This document shows positions 18,008 to 28,015 of a stretch of DNA of 64,000 bases, piece by piece (position 1 is the first letter of the stretch; every line of letters starts with the position of its first letter). The notes under the pieces are model-generated. The model ran no database searches, was not told the DNA's origin, and was given only the letters and a program-made list of their open reading frames with translations. Position numbers and translations under genes: made by a program. This DNA comes from Solirubrobacterales bacterium (GTDB taxonomy: Bacteria > Actinomycetota > Thermoleophilia > Solirubrobacterales > Solirubrobacteraceae). The DNA lies in contig DAHUYQ010000016.1 in NCBI GenBank assembly GCA_027315115.1, positions 1-64,000 on the forward strand, written 5' to 3'.

Positions 18008-18913
18008 GTGGCGCAGCGCGTCTTCCCCTTTCTCCAGGTCGAGATGCCCCTGCGGCTCGGAGTGCCCGACGGACGCTGGATGGTCAGGGCGCAGGGCTCC
18101 AGCGCGGTCGAGCACGTGGTGGTGCTCGCCGGCATGCAGGCGTCCCGCGCGGGCGCATCGCGCCGATCCCGGCGGCGCGTGGCGCTGGAGCCGGAGCCGG
18201 CGCCCGCAAGCGTGCCCGTGACCCGCGTCACCGTGATCGCCGCGCAGCCGCTGGAGGACGAGGCCGCGGGGCGCGCCTGGCTTGCGCAGGTCGATCCCGA
18301 GCATGAGATCGAGCTGGCGTTCGCGTCGCTGAACCGCCTGCTGGCGGCGCACCGGATCGCCGCCGCCGATCCCTACGTTCACGAGGTGGCCCCGGAGCAG
18401 GCGATTGCTCTGCGCGCCGGCTTCGGCGTGGGAGAGCAGGTCGCCGAGGGGCGCTGGCTGCAGGCGCAGGAGCTGCGCCTGCGCAAGCCGTCGCGCTGGC
18501 GGCGAGTCCGCCGGGCGGCGATCCTGCGCTCCCATGAGCGTCTGGCGAGCGTGCTCTCCTCGGAGCGCCGGCCGCTGCTCTGCGAGGAGCTCGCGCTGCG
18601 CGCGCGGCTGGACCTCGACCTCGGCCGGCTGGCGCTGGCGGCGGCAGAGCTGGAGCGAGCGCTGTCGCTGGCCGTCGTGGAGCTGGAGCACGACGTCGGC
18701 ACGCAGCTTCGGCGTTTCGAGCTGTGGGAGCTGCGCGGAGGCGTCAGCAAGGTCGCAGCGCGCCTGCTGCCGAGAGCCTCGGGCCCTGTCAGCCCCGAGG
18801 AGCAGGACGCCGAGACCCTCTCCCACGCGCTCGGCCGCCTGGAGGCGGCGCTGCGTGCGCGCGCGATGATGGAGACGTGGCACACCCCTCCGCCGCGCAT
18901 GCGGCGCGGCTGA
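18008..18913 (+). CDS. Conserved-looking hypothetical protein
   Basis: I do not recognise the family. About 301 aa from GTG 18008 (MAQRVFPFLQVEMPLRLG). It has no signal peptide or membrane segment. The first 85 residues suggest beta structure (VEHVVVLAGMQ, VTRVTVIAAQPL); the rest is strongly helical and rich in Ala, Arg, Glu and Leu. GGGAGG lies about 12 bases before this GTG; an alternative GTG at 17984 would add 8 residues. Codon usage matches its neighbours, so it is probably a real cytosolic protein. It is convergent with the GGDEF-EAL gene and divergent from the KSPAT gene. Confidence 0.6.
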   Translation: MAQRVFPFLQVEMPLRLGVPDGRWMVRAQGSSAVEHVVVLAGMQASRAGASRRSRRRVALEPEPAPASVPVTRVTVIAAQPLEDEAAGRAWLAQVDPEHEIELAFASLNRLLAAHRIAAADPYVHEVAPEQAIALRAGFGVGEQVAEGRWLQAQELRLRKPSRWRRVRRAAILRSHERLASVLSSERRPLLCEELALRARLDLDLGRLALAAAELERALSLAVVELEHDVGTQLRRFELWELRGGVSKVAARLLPRASGPVSPEEQDAETLSHALGRLEAALRARAMMETWHTPPPRMRRG

Positions 18914-18956
18914 CGCTGAGCGCCAGGCGATCGGCTCGGGATCGGCGCCGGCGCCC

Positions 18957-21368
18957 TCAGCCCACGTCCGGCGCCGGCGCCGCGCGCCGGGTCGCCGCGC
19001 GTAGAAAGGCCGGCACGTCGCTCGCGCTCAGCGGCCGGGAGTAGAAGAACCCCTGACCGCAGTCGCAGCCCTCGCGTCGCAGCAGCGCGAGCTGCCGCCC
19101 GTCCTCTATCCCCTCCGCGATCGTCTGCAGGCTGAGCATCTTGCCCAGCCGCACGAGCGTGTGGACCAGGGGCGCCGCCTGCTCGGAGCTCGCCAGCGCG
19201 GCGACGAACGATCGATCGATCTTGAGCGCGTCCACCGGGAACTGACGCAGATAGGCAAGCGAGCAGTAGCCGGTGCCGAAATCGTCGATCGCGACCCGCA
19301 CGCCGATGTCCTTCAGCTCCCGCAGCCGGCCGGCGACGGCGACGGCATCCCGCATGATCGTGGTCTCGGTCACCTCGAGGGTGAGCGCGTCCGGCCTCAG
19401 AGCGCTGCCGCTCAGCGCCTCGCGCACCTCCTCCAGCAGCCCTTCCCGGTCGACCTGGCGCGCCGAGACGTTCACCGCGACGCCGATCTCATGCCCTTCG
19501 CGTCTCCAGCCGGCGGCGTGAGCGCAAGCCTGCGCCAGCACCCAGCGCCCGATCGGGACGATAAGGCCGCTGCGCTCGGCCACCGGGATGAACTCCGCCG
19601 GCGTCACCGTGCCGCGAGTCGGATGCCGCCATCTCAGCAGCGCCTCCACCCCGACGGGCCGCTGGGTCACCAGGTCGAAGGTCGGCTGGTAGACGATCTC
19701 GAGCTGGCCGGCAGGAAGCGCCTCGGAGAGATCCATCTCCAAGGTCATGCGGTCTTGGATCGCCGTCTGCATCCGTGACTCGAAGAGCACGTAGCGATCG
19801 CCGCCGGACGCCTTGGCTTCGTTCATCGCGACCTCCGCGTCACGCAGCAGCTCGCCGGCGCTCTCGCGGGCGCCGACCGCGATCCCCACGCTTGCGCTCA
19901 CGGCGAGCTGCCGCGCGCTGTGCGAGCTGATCCCATATGGCACACGCAGCACCTCCAGCAGGCGCTCCGCGACGAGCTCCGGGCCGGCGTCCAGATGCGC
20001 CGCCTCCACCAGCACCGCGAACTCGTCGCCCCCGAGCCGTGCGATCGAGTCGGCGTCGCGAAGCGCGCTCTGCAGCCGTTGCGCGACGGTGCGCAGCACC
20101 TCGTCACCCGCGGCATGGCCAAACGTGTCGTTGACCTGCCTGAAACGGTCGAGGTCTATGCAGAGCGCGGCGACCGGCGAGCTCTCGCGCCTGCTCCGGG
20201 CCAGCATCTGCTGCGCGCGATCGAGCGCGAGCACCCGGTTGGGGAGCCCGGTGAGCGCGTCGTGCAGCAATTGATGGTGAAGCTCGCCAGTTCGGCGCTC
20301 GGCCAGCACCAGCGCGGCGCGGCGCGAGCGCAGCAGCACGAACGCCAGCGCGGAGATCAATCCGCTGATGATCGCTCCGATCAGGAAGGCGATCAGGCCC
20401 TGGAGGTCCGCTGGGCGCCCGGTGGGCAGGCCCACGCCGGTGGCGCTCAGCAGCCAGCCGCCTCCGTCGGGCAGCGCCAGCCGCTCGCCGAAGCCACCCG
20501 GCCGCCACGAGCCGGCCCTGCCGATCAGCGCCGCCGCGGAGCCAGGATTGCGGTGGTAGAGAGAGAGCGCGAGGCCAGGGTGGCCTCCCAGCGCGCTCCG
20601 CATCGCCGCCCGCACGTCCAACGTGCTCCACACCCAGGCGACCACCGCCGCCCTGCGCTGCGCAGGCGTAGCCGTGGGCGCGCCGGAACGGTAAACGGCG
20701 CTACCAACGAATACCGTACCCAGCGCGGGCGGGGCGACCGCGAGCCCGCCTGTGTCCGTCTCCGCGCGCAGCTCCTTCGCCGTGCCGGGCAGCGCCGAGG
20801 TGCACCAGTCCGCGTGCGTGGCGGCCTGCACCAGCGGGCTGGTCGCGATCCGGGAGACGCCCACCGAGAGCAGGCAGTAGCTGGCGCGGCGGCCCGCGGG
20901 AACGATCTCGTCGCTACCGCCGGAGAGCCGCATGAAGGTCGGGTCGGCACGCCGGCGCCGCTGGAAGCCGGCGAGCTCGGAGGCGTGCACCAGTGAGACG
21001 ACTCCCGTCGCGACGCTTCCAGGCTGACGCTGCTGGCCTTCGAGCGCCTCGTACCAACGCATGAAGCTCGCCTCGCCGAGACGCGGCTGCATCTGCACCA
21101 GGGCCCGCACGGTGGCGATGAAGTCGCTGTCGCGCCGCAGCACGCTGCCGAGCGTGATCCCCACGTCGGCCACGCCACTGCGGAAGCTGGCCCGTTCGCG
21201 AGCGCGCGCGCTGGAACGCCACAGCGACCCGGTGGCGACCGACACGCCCAGGCCCACAGCCAGCAGCGCAAGGGCGGGCAGCAGCGAGTTGCGCCAGTGC
21301 CTGCGAGCGCCCGCTGGCTCGCGCGCGGGCGCGCCCTGCTCTGAAACCGCATCGTTGGCCTGCGACAT
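18957..21368 (-). CDS. Membrane GGDEF-EAL cyclic-di-GMP enzyme with periplasmic sensor
   Basis: An 803-aa protein. A transmembrane helix at about 29-50 and another at about 335-357 (LIAFLIGAIISGLISALAFVL) bracket a CHASE-like extracytoplasmic domain. GGDEF domain about 375-540 with DALTGLPNRVL and the intact RLGGDEFAVL. EAL domain about 550-790 with GVEALLRWRHP (the EAL motif), NVSARQV, DDFGTGYCSLAYL and IAEGIED. Both active sites look complete, so it could make and break c-di-GMP depending on signal. It is divergent from a second GGDEF-EAL gene across a spacer of about 188 bases. Confidence 0.92.
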   Translation of the reverse strand: MSQANDAVSEQGAPAREPAGARRHWRNSLLPALALLAVGLGVSVATGSLWRSSARARERASFRSGVADVGITLGSVLRRDSDFIATVRALVQMQPRLGEASFMRWYEALEGQQRQPGSVATGVVSLVHASELAGFQRRRRADPTFMRLSGGSDEIVPAGRRASYCLLSVGVSRIATSPLVQAATHADWCTSALPGTAKELRAETDTGGLAVAPPALGTVFVGSAVYRSGAPTATPAQRRAAVVAWVWSTLDVRAAMRSALGGHPGLALSLYHRNPGSAAALIGRAGSWRPGGFGERLALPDGGGWLLSATGVGLPTGRPADLQGLIAFLIGAIISGLISALAFVLLRSRRAALVLAERRTGELHHQLLHDALTGLPNRVLALDRAQQMLARSRRESSPVAALCIDLDRFRQVNDTFGHAAGDEVLRTVAQRLQSALRDADSIARLGGDEFAVLVEAAHLDAGPELVAERLLEVLRVPYGISSHSARQLAVSASVGIAVGARESAGELLRDAEVAMNEAKASGGDRYVLFESRMQTAIQDRMTLEMDLSEALPAGQLEIVYQPTFDLVTQRPVGVEALLRWRHPTRGTVTPAEFIPVAERSGLIVPIGRWVLAQACAHAAGWRREGHEIGVAVNVSARQVDREGLLEEVREALSGSALRPDALTLEVTETTIMRDAVAVAGRLRELKDIGVRVAIDDFGTGYCSLAYLRQFPVDALKIDRSFVAALASSEQAAPLVHTLVRLGKMLSLQTIAEGIEDGRQLALLRREGCDCGQGFFYSRPLSASDVPAFLRAATRRAAPAPDVG

Positions 21369-21556
21369 CCGTCCTCCGATCCGGATCGACGCGCGGCCTC
21401 ACCTGGCGCGACGCTCGACCCAGACATCCTACGCGGGTAAAGGCAGCAATCCGGTTGCACGCCATCCCGCCCGCTCGTCGTCTGTCTCATCGAACGTTCT
21501 GCAACAGAACTGAAGCGGGCTAAAGCGATTGCATCTGCAACCGATGACTTGAGTTG

Positions 21557-23446
21557 ATGTCCGAGCATCTCACCCGAAAAGACCCAGATTCAGATTCGCC
21601 GGCGCTCGTCGTGCTGCCCAAGGCCGACCCTTCCGCGCAAGGTCCCATGTGTGCCGCGCTACGCGCGCTCGGCGACGAGCTGAACGCCCGCACCGGCGAG
21701 GTGGTGGACCGCATCGTGAGCCGAACCGAACGCTCGGGCCGAGTGCTCGACATGCGCGTGGAGGACCGATTCATGCGCGTCGGAGAAGTCTCGACGATCG
21801 CGGTGGCGCGCTGGATGGCGGGCTGCGGCGAAGAGGCCGCGCGCGAGGTCGGGCGCGACGCCTCCCGCATCTTCGGGCAGCTTGGCGCGCAGCGCGACGC
21901 GCCGCTCAACGAGCTGATCAAGCGGTGCCTGCGCTGGCGTGACGCGGCGGCGGAGGTGCTGCGCGAGATCGCGACCGAGCGCGAGCTGGAGGCTGACGTG
22001 CTGGCCCAGGCGCTGGCGATGCTGCAGCGCAGCCTGGACGTGACTCTGGTGCGGATGGCCGAGTCCTTCGAGGCCGAGCGCGTGCGGGCCCACGAGGAGC
22101 TCGACCGCCGGCAGGAGGAGCTCTCCTTCATGGCCACCCACGACTCGCTCACCGGCCTTCCCAACAGGGCGCTGATCATCGACCGCCTCGGGCACATGCT
22201 CGGCCGCTCGCGCCGCCAGAAGACGCCGGTGGCCGCTCTGTTCGTCGATCTCGACAACTTCAAGGGGATAAACGACACGCTCGGACACGCCGCCGGCGAC
22301 GAGCTGCTGCGCGCGGTCGCTGCGCGCCTGCAGGGCGTGGTGCGCGACAGCGACGCGCTCGGGCGCCTGGGCGGGGACGAGTTCGTCGTGCTGGCCGAGG
22401 ATCTCTCGCTGGCCGCCGGCCCGGAGCTGATCGCCGAGCGGCTGCTGGACACGCTCAAGCAGCCCTTCGTGCTTCCCGGCCACGAGGAGACGCCGTTGAC
22501 CGTCACGGCAAGCGTCGGCGTGGCCACCGCGGGCGACTGCTCGGCCAGCGAGCTGCTGCGCGACGCCGACGTCGCGATGTACCGCGCCAAGTGGGACGGC
22601 AAGAACCGCTACGTCGTCTTCGAGTCGGAGATGCAGGACGCGCTGCGCAACCGGATGGTGCTCGAGATGGACCTGCGGGCCGCCCTGGAGCACGACGAGT
22701 TCTTCCTGCTCTACCAGCCGACCTTCGATCTGGAGACGATGACCACGACCGGCGTCGAGGCGCTGATCCGCTGGGCCAGCCCCTCACGCGGCCTCGTGCA
22801 GCCAAACGACTTCGTGCCGCTGCTGGAGGAGACGGGCATGATCGTCGAGGTCGGCAGGTGGGTGCTGACGCAGGCGTGCGCCCAGGGGGCCAAGTGGCAT
22901 CGCGCTGGCCATGAGGTGGGCATCGCGGTCAACGTCTCCGCGCGCCAGCTCGACACGGACGATCTGGTCGACGATGTGCGAGACGCGCTTGCCGCGAGCG
23001 GGCTGCGCCCGGACGCCCTCACGATCGAGGTGACCGAGACCGCGATCATGCGCAACGCGGAGGACACCGCCAGGCGCCTCTCCGCGGTCAAGGAGCTCGG
23101 CGCACGAATCGCGATCGACGACTTCGGCACCGGCTACTCCTCGCTCGCGCACCTGCAGCGCTTCCCCGTCGACTCGCTGAAGATCGACCGCTCGTTCATC
23201 GCGGCGCTCGCCGACGGGCGCGAGGCCGAGCAGCTCATCAGGACCCTGGTCCAGCTTGGCAAGGCGCTGTGCCTGGACACCCACGCCGAGGGGATCGAGC
23301 GCCAGCAGGAGCTCGCGATCCTGCGCGAGCAGAACTGCTCCGGCGGGCAGGGCTTCCTGTTCGCGCGACCGCTCGACGCCGCCAAGGCCGAAGAGTTCCT
23401 GGCCGGAGGCGATTCAGCGACCGCGCCGCGCGGCGCCGCCGCCTAG
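21557..23446 (+). CDS. Cytosolic GGDEF-EAL cyclic-di-GMP enzyme
   Basis: A 629-aa soluble protein. Residues 1-185 are helical (DMRVEDRFMRVGEVSTIAV, AMLQRSLDVTLVRM) and resemble an RsbR/globin-less helical sensor, not identified. GGDEF about 195-360 (DSLTGLPNRAL, RLGGDEFVVL); EAL about 370-620 (GVEALIRWASP, DDFGTGYSSLAHL, HAEGIER). The catalytic motifs look intact. ATG 21557 is preferred over the adjacent TTG 21554. It is paralogous to and divergent from the membrane-bound gene at 18957; the aldo/keto reductase gene begins 11 bases after its stop. Confidence 0.92.
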   Translation: MSEHLTRKDPDSDSPALVVLPKADPSAQGPMCAALRALGDELNARTGEVVDRIVSRTERSGRVLDMRVEDRFMRVGEVSTIAVARWMAGCGEEAAREVGRDASRIFGQLGAQRDAPLNELIKRCLRWRDAAAEVLREIATERELEADVLAQALAMLQRSLDVTLVRMAESFEAERVRAHEELDRRQEELSFMATHDSLTGLPNRALIIDRLGHMLGRSRRQKTPVAALFVDLDNFKGINDTLGHAAGDELLRAVAARLQGVVRDSDALGRLGGDEFVVLAEDLSLAAGPELIAERLLDTLKQPFVLPGHEETPLTVTASVGVATAGDCSASELLRDADVAMYRAKWDGKNRYVVFESEMQDALRNRMVLEMDLRAALEHDEFFLLYQPTFDLETMTTTGVEALIRWASPSRGLVQPNDFVPLLEETGMIVEVGRWVLTQACAQGAKWHRAGHEVGIAVNVSARQLDTDDLVDDVRDALAASGLRPDALTIEVTETAIMRNAEDTARRLSAVKELGARIAIDDFGTGYSSLAHLQRFPVDSLKIDRSFIAALADGREAEQLIRTLVQLGKALCLDTHAEGIERQQELAILREQNCSGGQGFLFARPLDAAKAEEFLAGGDSATAPRGAAA

Positions 23447-23456
23447 AATCAGCCGC

Positions 23457-24599
23457 GTGCAGCCCACGCAAACCGCAGTCGGCACGTGGAGCGGCGGCCG
23501 CTTCATGCACTTCGGCGAGCCGATCTCGCAACAGCGCCTGAGCAGCCTGCTCACCCCCGGCGACGGCATCGACACCGTGATCAGCGCCGACGTCTACGGC
23601 GAGGGAGAGGCCGACAGACTGCTCGGAGGCGCGATTGCGGGCGTCGATCGCGACTCCTTCTGCCTGGTCGGCGCGATCGGCCATGACTTCTACGAGGGCG
23701 AGCGCGAAGGGGCCAAAGGCTTCCCGCGCTTCACCGACCCGCGCCTGCGCGACGCCTCCGGCTACGCCGCCTACATCCGGGGCGCCACCGAGCGCAGCCT
23801 GCAGCGCCTTGGCAGCGATCATCTCGACCTGCTGCTGCTGCACAACCCCGACAGCATCGGCTACGGCAGCGAGGCCGTCTGGGAGGGCATGCAGGCGGCT
23901 CGCGAGGCGGGCCTGACGGCGGCGATCGGCGTCGCGCCCGGGCCAGCGAACGGGTTCACGCTCGACCTGATCGACTGCTTCGAGCGCTTCGGCTCGCTGA
24001 TCGACTGGGCGATGATCATCCTCAGCCCGATGGAGCCCTGGCCCGGCAGGCTGGTACTCGAAGCGGCCGGGCGCCACGACATCTCGCTGATCACGCGCGT
24101 GGTCGACTACGGCGGCCTCTTCCACGGCGACGTGCGACCGGGCCACCGGTTCGCCCGGTACGACCACCGCTCCTTCCGCCCCGCCGGCTGGGTTGAGCGC
24201 GGCGCCGCAAAGCTGGAGGCGATGGCCCCCTACGCGGAGCGTCACGGCCTGAGCGCCCTGCAGCTTGCCTGCTGCTGGAACCTCTCCCATGACTCTGTCC
24301 GCTGCGTGGCGCCCACGCTGATCCAGGAGTCGGCGGCCGATCCCGCCCACCCGGCTCGGCCGATCGAGGACAAGCGCGCAGACCTCGCCGCGGTGCCCTC
24401 GGCCTGCCCGCTCAGCGAGGCCGAGGTGGAGGAGCTTGCGGCGATCGGCGACAACTTCGGCTCGATGGTGCTCAAGGGCGCGAGCGTGGACTTCGAGGGA
24501 GAGCCGGCCCCCGATCGCTGGCCGCTCTCGGCGCGGCTGCGCGAGACCGCCGCGCGCTACGAGATCGCGCCGGAGCGCGATCTCGCATACAACGGCTGA
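23457..24599 (+). CDS. Aldo/keto reductase family protein
   Basis: About 380 aa from GTG 23457. The AKR TIM barrel is seen in VISADVYGEGEADRLLGGAI (a D-x-A-x-x-Y-G type segment), RSLQRLGSDHLDLLLLHNPD, an AIGVAPG turn and the C-terminal LACCWNLSHDSVRCVAPT plus AIGDNFGSMVLKG. It should reduce carbonyls or oxidise alcohols with NAD(P)H; the substrate is unknown. The GTG lies 10 bases after the GGDEF-EAL stop, suggesting co-transcription. No membrane segment. Confidence 0.85.
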   Translation: MQPTQTAVGTWSGGRFMHFGEPISQQRLSSLLTPGDGIDTVISADVYGEGEADRLLGGAIAGVDRDSFCLVGAIGHDFYEGEREGAKGFPRFTDPRLRDASGYAAYIRGATERSLQRLGSDHLDLLLLHNPDSIGYGSEAVWEGMQAAREAGLTAAIGVAPGPANGFTLDLIDCFERFGSLIDWAMIILSPMEPWPGRLVLEAAGRHDISLITRVVDYGGLFHGDVRPGHRFARYDHRSFRPAGWVERGAAKLEAMAPYAERHGLSALQLACCWNLSHDSVRCVAPTLIQESAADPAHPARPIEDKRADLAAVPSACPLSEAEVEELAAIGDNFGSMVLKGASVDFEGEPAPDRWPLSARLRETAARYEIAPERDLAYNG

Positions 24600-24628
24600 G
24601 GGCCTCGAAGCGCGCAGACGCGCCCCGC

Positions 24629-26635
24629 TCAGCGCCCGCGGAACTTCGCCTGGCGCTTGCCCAGGAAGGCCGCGATGCCCTCCCTGGCGTCCTCGCTCGC
24701 GAACACGGCGCCGAACGCCTGCTTCTCGGCCTCGATCCCCTGGTCGAGGTCGCCGGCGGCCGACACCGACTTGATCTGCTGCACGGCCAGCGGCGCCTGC
24801 GCGGCGAGCTTGCGCGCCCACATCAGCGCGGTGTCCAGCAGCTCGTGGTCCTCGACGACGCGGCTCACCAGGCCAAGCTCGTATGCATCCTGCGCCAGGA
24901 CCGGCTCGCCGGTGAGGTTCATCTCCAGCGCCTGCGCCTCGCCGACCAGACGCGGCAGCCGCTGGGTGCCGCCGAAGCCGGGGACGATGCCGAGCTTGAC
25001 CTCAGGCTGACCGAAGAGCGCCGAGCGCGCGGCGATCCTGAAGTCGCAGGCCATCGCGATCTCGCAGCCGCCGCCGTAGGCCAGCCCGTTGACTGCCGCG
25101 ATCGTGCTCACCGGGCTGCGCTCCATCTCGCGCAGCAAGCTGTGCATGCCGTCAAGCAGCTCCGCTCCACCCTGCTCGTCCAGCTTCGTGAACGCCTTGA
25201 TGTCGGCGCCGGCGCAGAACAGGAACGGGTTGGACGAGGCCAGCACGAGCGCTCTGACATCGGAGGCGCGCACCTGCTCCCAGACCGCGCGCAGGTCCTT
25301 GACGACCTGCGGGGAGATCGAGTTCATCTGCCCGTTGGCGAGCCAGGCGATCGCGATCCCGCCCTCGCGGCTCTCGATCTTCACCGTTTCGGCGGCCTGT
25401 GCGGCGTCCGGCTGCGCATAGGCGTAGAAGCCCTGCCCGCTCTTTGCCCCCAGCCGGCCCTGGGCGACCATCCGGCGCAGGATGCGCGGCGCGGCGAAGC
25501 GCTCGCCGTAGCGCTCCCGCGCCCGCTCCATGCGCGCAAGCACCACGTCGAGCCCTTCCGCATCGGCCTTCATGAAGGGCGGCATCAGCCCGCGGCGCGG
25601 GTCCAGGCCGGCGCCGGCCATCATCCCGAAGTCGATGTCGCGGTGGGTGGCCACGCCCTCCTCCAGCACCAGGCAGGCCTCCGAGAGCGTCTTCAGCGAG
25701 AGCATCTCCACGAGCTCCTGCACGTCGGGCTCGGCCTCGCCCGCAACGTTGGGCTCCCCCTGCGGGCTGTAGAACCCGTCGCCGCCGGTCTTGGCGCCAA
25801 GGCGCCGCTGAGAGACCAGCTCGCGCATGCAGCGGGGCACGTGGAAGCGCTCCTCGCCGTAGGCGTCGGCGAGGTGCTCGGCCACGTGCAGCACCGTGTC
25901 CAGGCCCAGCAGGTTGATCAGGAAGTAGGGGCCCATCGGCACGACGCCCGCGGCGCCCACGCCCTCGTCGATCGCCTTGATCGAGAGGTCGTTCTGCTCC
26001 TGCGCGCGCCAGATCTCCGACATGCCGGCGGTCAGGATCCGGTTGACGACGAATCCCGGAACCTCGGCGCAGACGATCGGCTGCTTGCGGATCGCCTGGG
26101 CGAAGGAGACCGCTGTGGCCAGAGTCTGCGAGGACGTGTCGTCTCCCTCGATGATCTCGATCAGCGGCATCAGCGACGCCGGGTAGAAGTAGTGGAAGCC
26201 GACCACCTTCTCCGGGCGCAGCGTGGCCTCCGCCATCTCGGAGATCGAGAGCGAGGAGGTGTTGGAGGCAAGGATCGCGTGGCCGGGCGTCGCGGCGTCG
26301 AGCTCGGCGAAGACCTGCTGCTTGATCTCCATCCGCTCCGGGACCGCCTCGACCACGAAGTCGACGTCGCCGAAGCTCTCATAGCCGGTGCTGCCGTGAA
26401 TGCGATCCACGATCTCCTGCACCTGGGCGGCGGCCTGCTCCTCCGTCAGCTTGCCCTTCTTGACCAGCCTCGCGATCTGGCCCTCGCTGACTTTGCGGGC
26501 CTCGTCGATCCCTGCCTGGACGAGCTCCTCGCTGATGTCCTTGAGCACCACCGGAATGCCGGCGGCGGCGATCGTCTGGGCGATCTGGCCGCCCATCGTT
26601 CCCGCGCCAACCACCGCGGCCTTGAACACGAACAT
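24629..26635 (-). CDS. Bifunctional 3-hydroxyacyl-CoA dehydrogenase / enoyl-CoA hydratase
   Basis: Two steps of fatty acid beta-oxidation in one 668-aa chain. N-terminal NAD domain: [21 protein letters not shown] (6-26) and [17 protein letters not shown], with the catalytic His region. Two HCDH C-terminal domains follow at about 185-285 and 300-390. The C-terminal crotonase domain, about 405-660, has the oxyanion segment [12 protein letters not shown] and both catalytic Glu sites, [12 protein letters not shown] and [15 protein letters not shown]. This dehydrogenase-first order resembles Bacillus FadN, not E. coli FadB. Same strand and 105 bases downstream of the acyl-CoA dehydrogenase, with a hairpin between. 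Confidence 0.94.
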   Translation of the reverse strand: MFVFKAAVVGAGTMGGQIAQTIAAAGIPVVLKDISEELVQAGIDEARKVSEGQIARLVKKGKLTEEQAAAQVQEIVDRIHGSTGYESFGDVDFVVEAVPERMEIKQQVFAELDAATPGHAILASNTSSLSISEMAEATLRPEKVVGFHYFYPASLMPLIEIIEGDDTSSQTLATAVSFAQAIRKQPIVCAEVPGFVVNRILTAGMSEIWRAQEQNDLSIKAIDEGVGAAGVVPMGPYFLINLLGLDTVLHVAEHLADAYGEERFHVPRCMRELVSQRRLGAKTGGDGFYSPQGEPNVAGEAEPDVQELVEMLSLKTLSEACLVLEEGVATHRDIDFGMMAGAGLDPRRGLMPPFMKADAEGLDVVLARMERARERYGERFAAPRILRRMVAQGRLGAKSGQGFYAYAQPDAAQAAETVKIESREGGIAIAWLANGQMNSISPQVVKDLRAVWEQVRASDVRALVLASSNPFLFCAGADIKAFTKLDEQGGAELLDGMHSLLREMERSPVSTIAAVNGLAYGGGCEIAMACDFRIAARSALFGQPEVKLGIVPGFGGTQRLPRLVGEAQALEMNLTGEPVLAQDAYELGLVSRVVEDHELLDTALMWARKLAAQAPLAVQQIKSVSAAGDLDQGIEAEKQAFGAVFASEDAREGIAAFLGKRQAKFRGR

Positions 26636-26684
26636 GATCTCTGCCTCTCTGTCGTCTGTTGAAGGGCGCGCGTGAGCCTAACGA

Positions 26685-26715
26685 CTGCCTGGCCGAGATT
26701 CACCCGGCCAGGCAG
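26685..26715 (-). terminator. Perfect 11-bp hairpin between two beta-oxidation genes
   Basis: ctgcctggccg pairs exactly with cggccaggcag around a 9-base loop, between the acyl-CoA dehydrogenase stop and the bifunctional enzyme start on the minus strand. No T-run follows, so it could be a partial terminator or a processing/stability element. Confidence 0.5.
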
Positions 26716-26740
26716 CGGGCAAGCGCTTGGAACGTCGTGG

Positions 26741-27907
26741 CTATGCGGCCGTGGGCTCCGCGACGCGACGCGGCAGCAGCGTCTCGCGGGCGATCACCAG
26801 GCGCTGGATCTGGGAGGTGCCCTCGTAAAGCTGCATGATCTTGGCGTCGCGGAAGAGCTTCTCCACCGGGTACTCCTTGATGAAGCCGTAGCCGCCGTAG
26901 ACCTGCACCGCTTCGGTGGCTGCCTTCATCGCCGTGTCGGCCGCGAAGCGCTTGGCGTGCGAGGAGACCAGCGTGTTGCGTTCCCCGTTGTCGAGCATGG
27001 AGGCGGACTTCCAGGTCAGAAGGCGCGCCGCTTCGATCTCGGTGGCCATGTCGGCGATCATGAACTGGATCGCCTGGTGCATCGCGATCGGCACGCCGAA
27101 CTGCACCCTTTCCTTGGCGTACTCGCTTGCGAACTCCAGCGCCGCGCGGGCGATGCCGGTCGCCATCGCCGCCACGCCGGGGCGCGTGCGATCGAGGGTC
27201 ATCATCGCGAGCTTGAAGCCCTTGTTCTCCTCGCCGAGCAGGTTCTCGGCGGGCACCTCGACGTCGCTGAAGGAGATCGTGGCGGTGTTGGAGGCGCGCT
27301 GACCGAGCTTGTCCTCCTTCTTGTCCACCACGACGCCCCAGTCGCGCTCGACCACGAAGGCCGAGATGCCGCGATGGCCGGCGTCCTTGTCGGTCTTGGC
27401 GTAGACGGTGTAGTAGTCGGCGTAGCCGCCGTTGGTGATGAAGCACTTGGAGCCGTTGAGGACGTACTTGTCGCCCATCTTCACGGCGGTGGTCCTCATC
27501 CCGGAGACGTCGGAGCCCGCGTCGGGCTCGGTCAGGCAGAAGGAGGCGAGCTTAAGCTCCTCGGTGAGCGCGCTCAGGTACTTCTTCTTGACCGCCTCGG
27601 AGCCGCCGAGCACGATCGGCGCGGTGGCAAGGCCGTTGCATCCGAGCGAGGTCTGGATGCCCGAGCAGCCCCAGGAGAGCTCCTCCTCGATCAGACAGCC
27701 GTCGAGATAGCCGAGGCCGGGGCCGCCGTACTCCTCGGGGATGTGGGTGTTCATCAGGCCCACTTCCCAAGCCTTCTGAAGGATCTCCTTGGGCCAGGTG
27801 CCGTCCTTGTCGTACTCCCAGGCGACGGGCCTGATCTCCTTCTCGGCGAAGTCGTGCGCCATTTCGCGCAGGTTCTTCTGCTCGTCGGTGAGCGTGAAAT
27901 CGACCAT
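26741..27907 (-). CDS. Acyl-CoA dehydrogenase
   Basis: FAD enzyme for the first oxidation of beta-oxidation. The 388-aa protein has the family's normal length, N-terminal helices from MVDFTLTDEQKNL, the substrate/FAD signature LTEPDAGSDVSGMRT, CFITNGGYADYYTV, and the C-terminal signature QVYGGYGFIKEYPVEKLFRD followed by QLYEGTSQIQ, whose Glu is the expected catalytic base. Upstream lies a palindrome typical of TetR-family operators (27998-28015), about 90 bases before the start, so repression by a FadR/PsrA-like TetR regulator is likely. That regulator is not in the window. Confidence 0.96.
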   Translation of the reverse strand: MVDFTLTDEQKNLREMAHDFAEKEIRPVAWEYDKDGTWPKEILQKAWEVGLMNTHIPEEYGGPGLGYLDGCLIEEELSWGCSGIQTSLGCNGLATAPIVLGGSEAVKKKYLSALTEELKLASFCLTEPDAGSDVSGMRTTAVKMGDKYVLNGSKCFITNGGYADYYTVYAKTDKDAGHRGISAFVVERDWGVVVDKKEDKLGQRASNTATISFSDVEVPAENLLGEENKGFKLAMMTLDRTRPGVAAMATGIARAALEFASEYAKERVQFGVPIAMHQAIQFMIADMATEIEAARLLTWKSASMLDNGERNTLVSSHAKRFAADTAMKAATEAVQVYGGYGFIKEYPVEKLFRDAKIMQLYEGTSQIQRLVIARETLLPRRVAEPTAA

Positions 27908-27997
27908 TTGGTGTGCGTTCTCCTCGATTGTGCGGTCCCCGAGGACCGGCTGGACGACCGCCGGGGACGCCGGCGCGTCGCCGCGCGTGAACTCTAG

Positions 27998-28015
27998 ATT
28001 GACTAGTCAGTCAAT
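27998..28015. promoter_or_regulatory. TetR-type operator candidate
   Basis: attgactagtcagtcaat: a 7-base perfect inverted repeat (attgact/agtcaat) with a 4-base centre, containing the 8-base palindrome gactagtc. AT-rich against its surroundings. Placed between the acyl-CoA dehydrogenase gene and a divergent small gene, it fits operators of TetR regulators of fatty-acid genes. Confidence 0.65.

Noticed and set aside
16601-18883. Long upstream extension of the SCP2-like frame
   Set aside because: It runs antisense through the phosphorylase and out of frame through the KSPAT gene; the real protein starts at ATG 16600.
24845-26662. 605-codon open frame on the plus strand
   Set aside because: Antisense shadow of the bifunctional beta-oxidation gene, whose catalytic motifs are clear.
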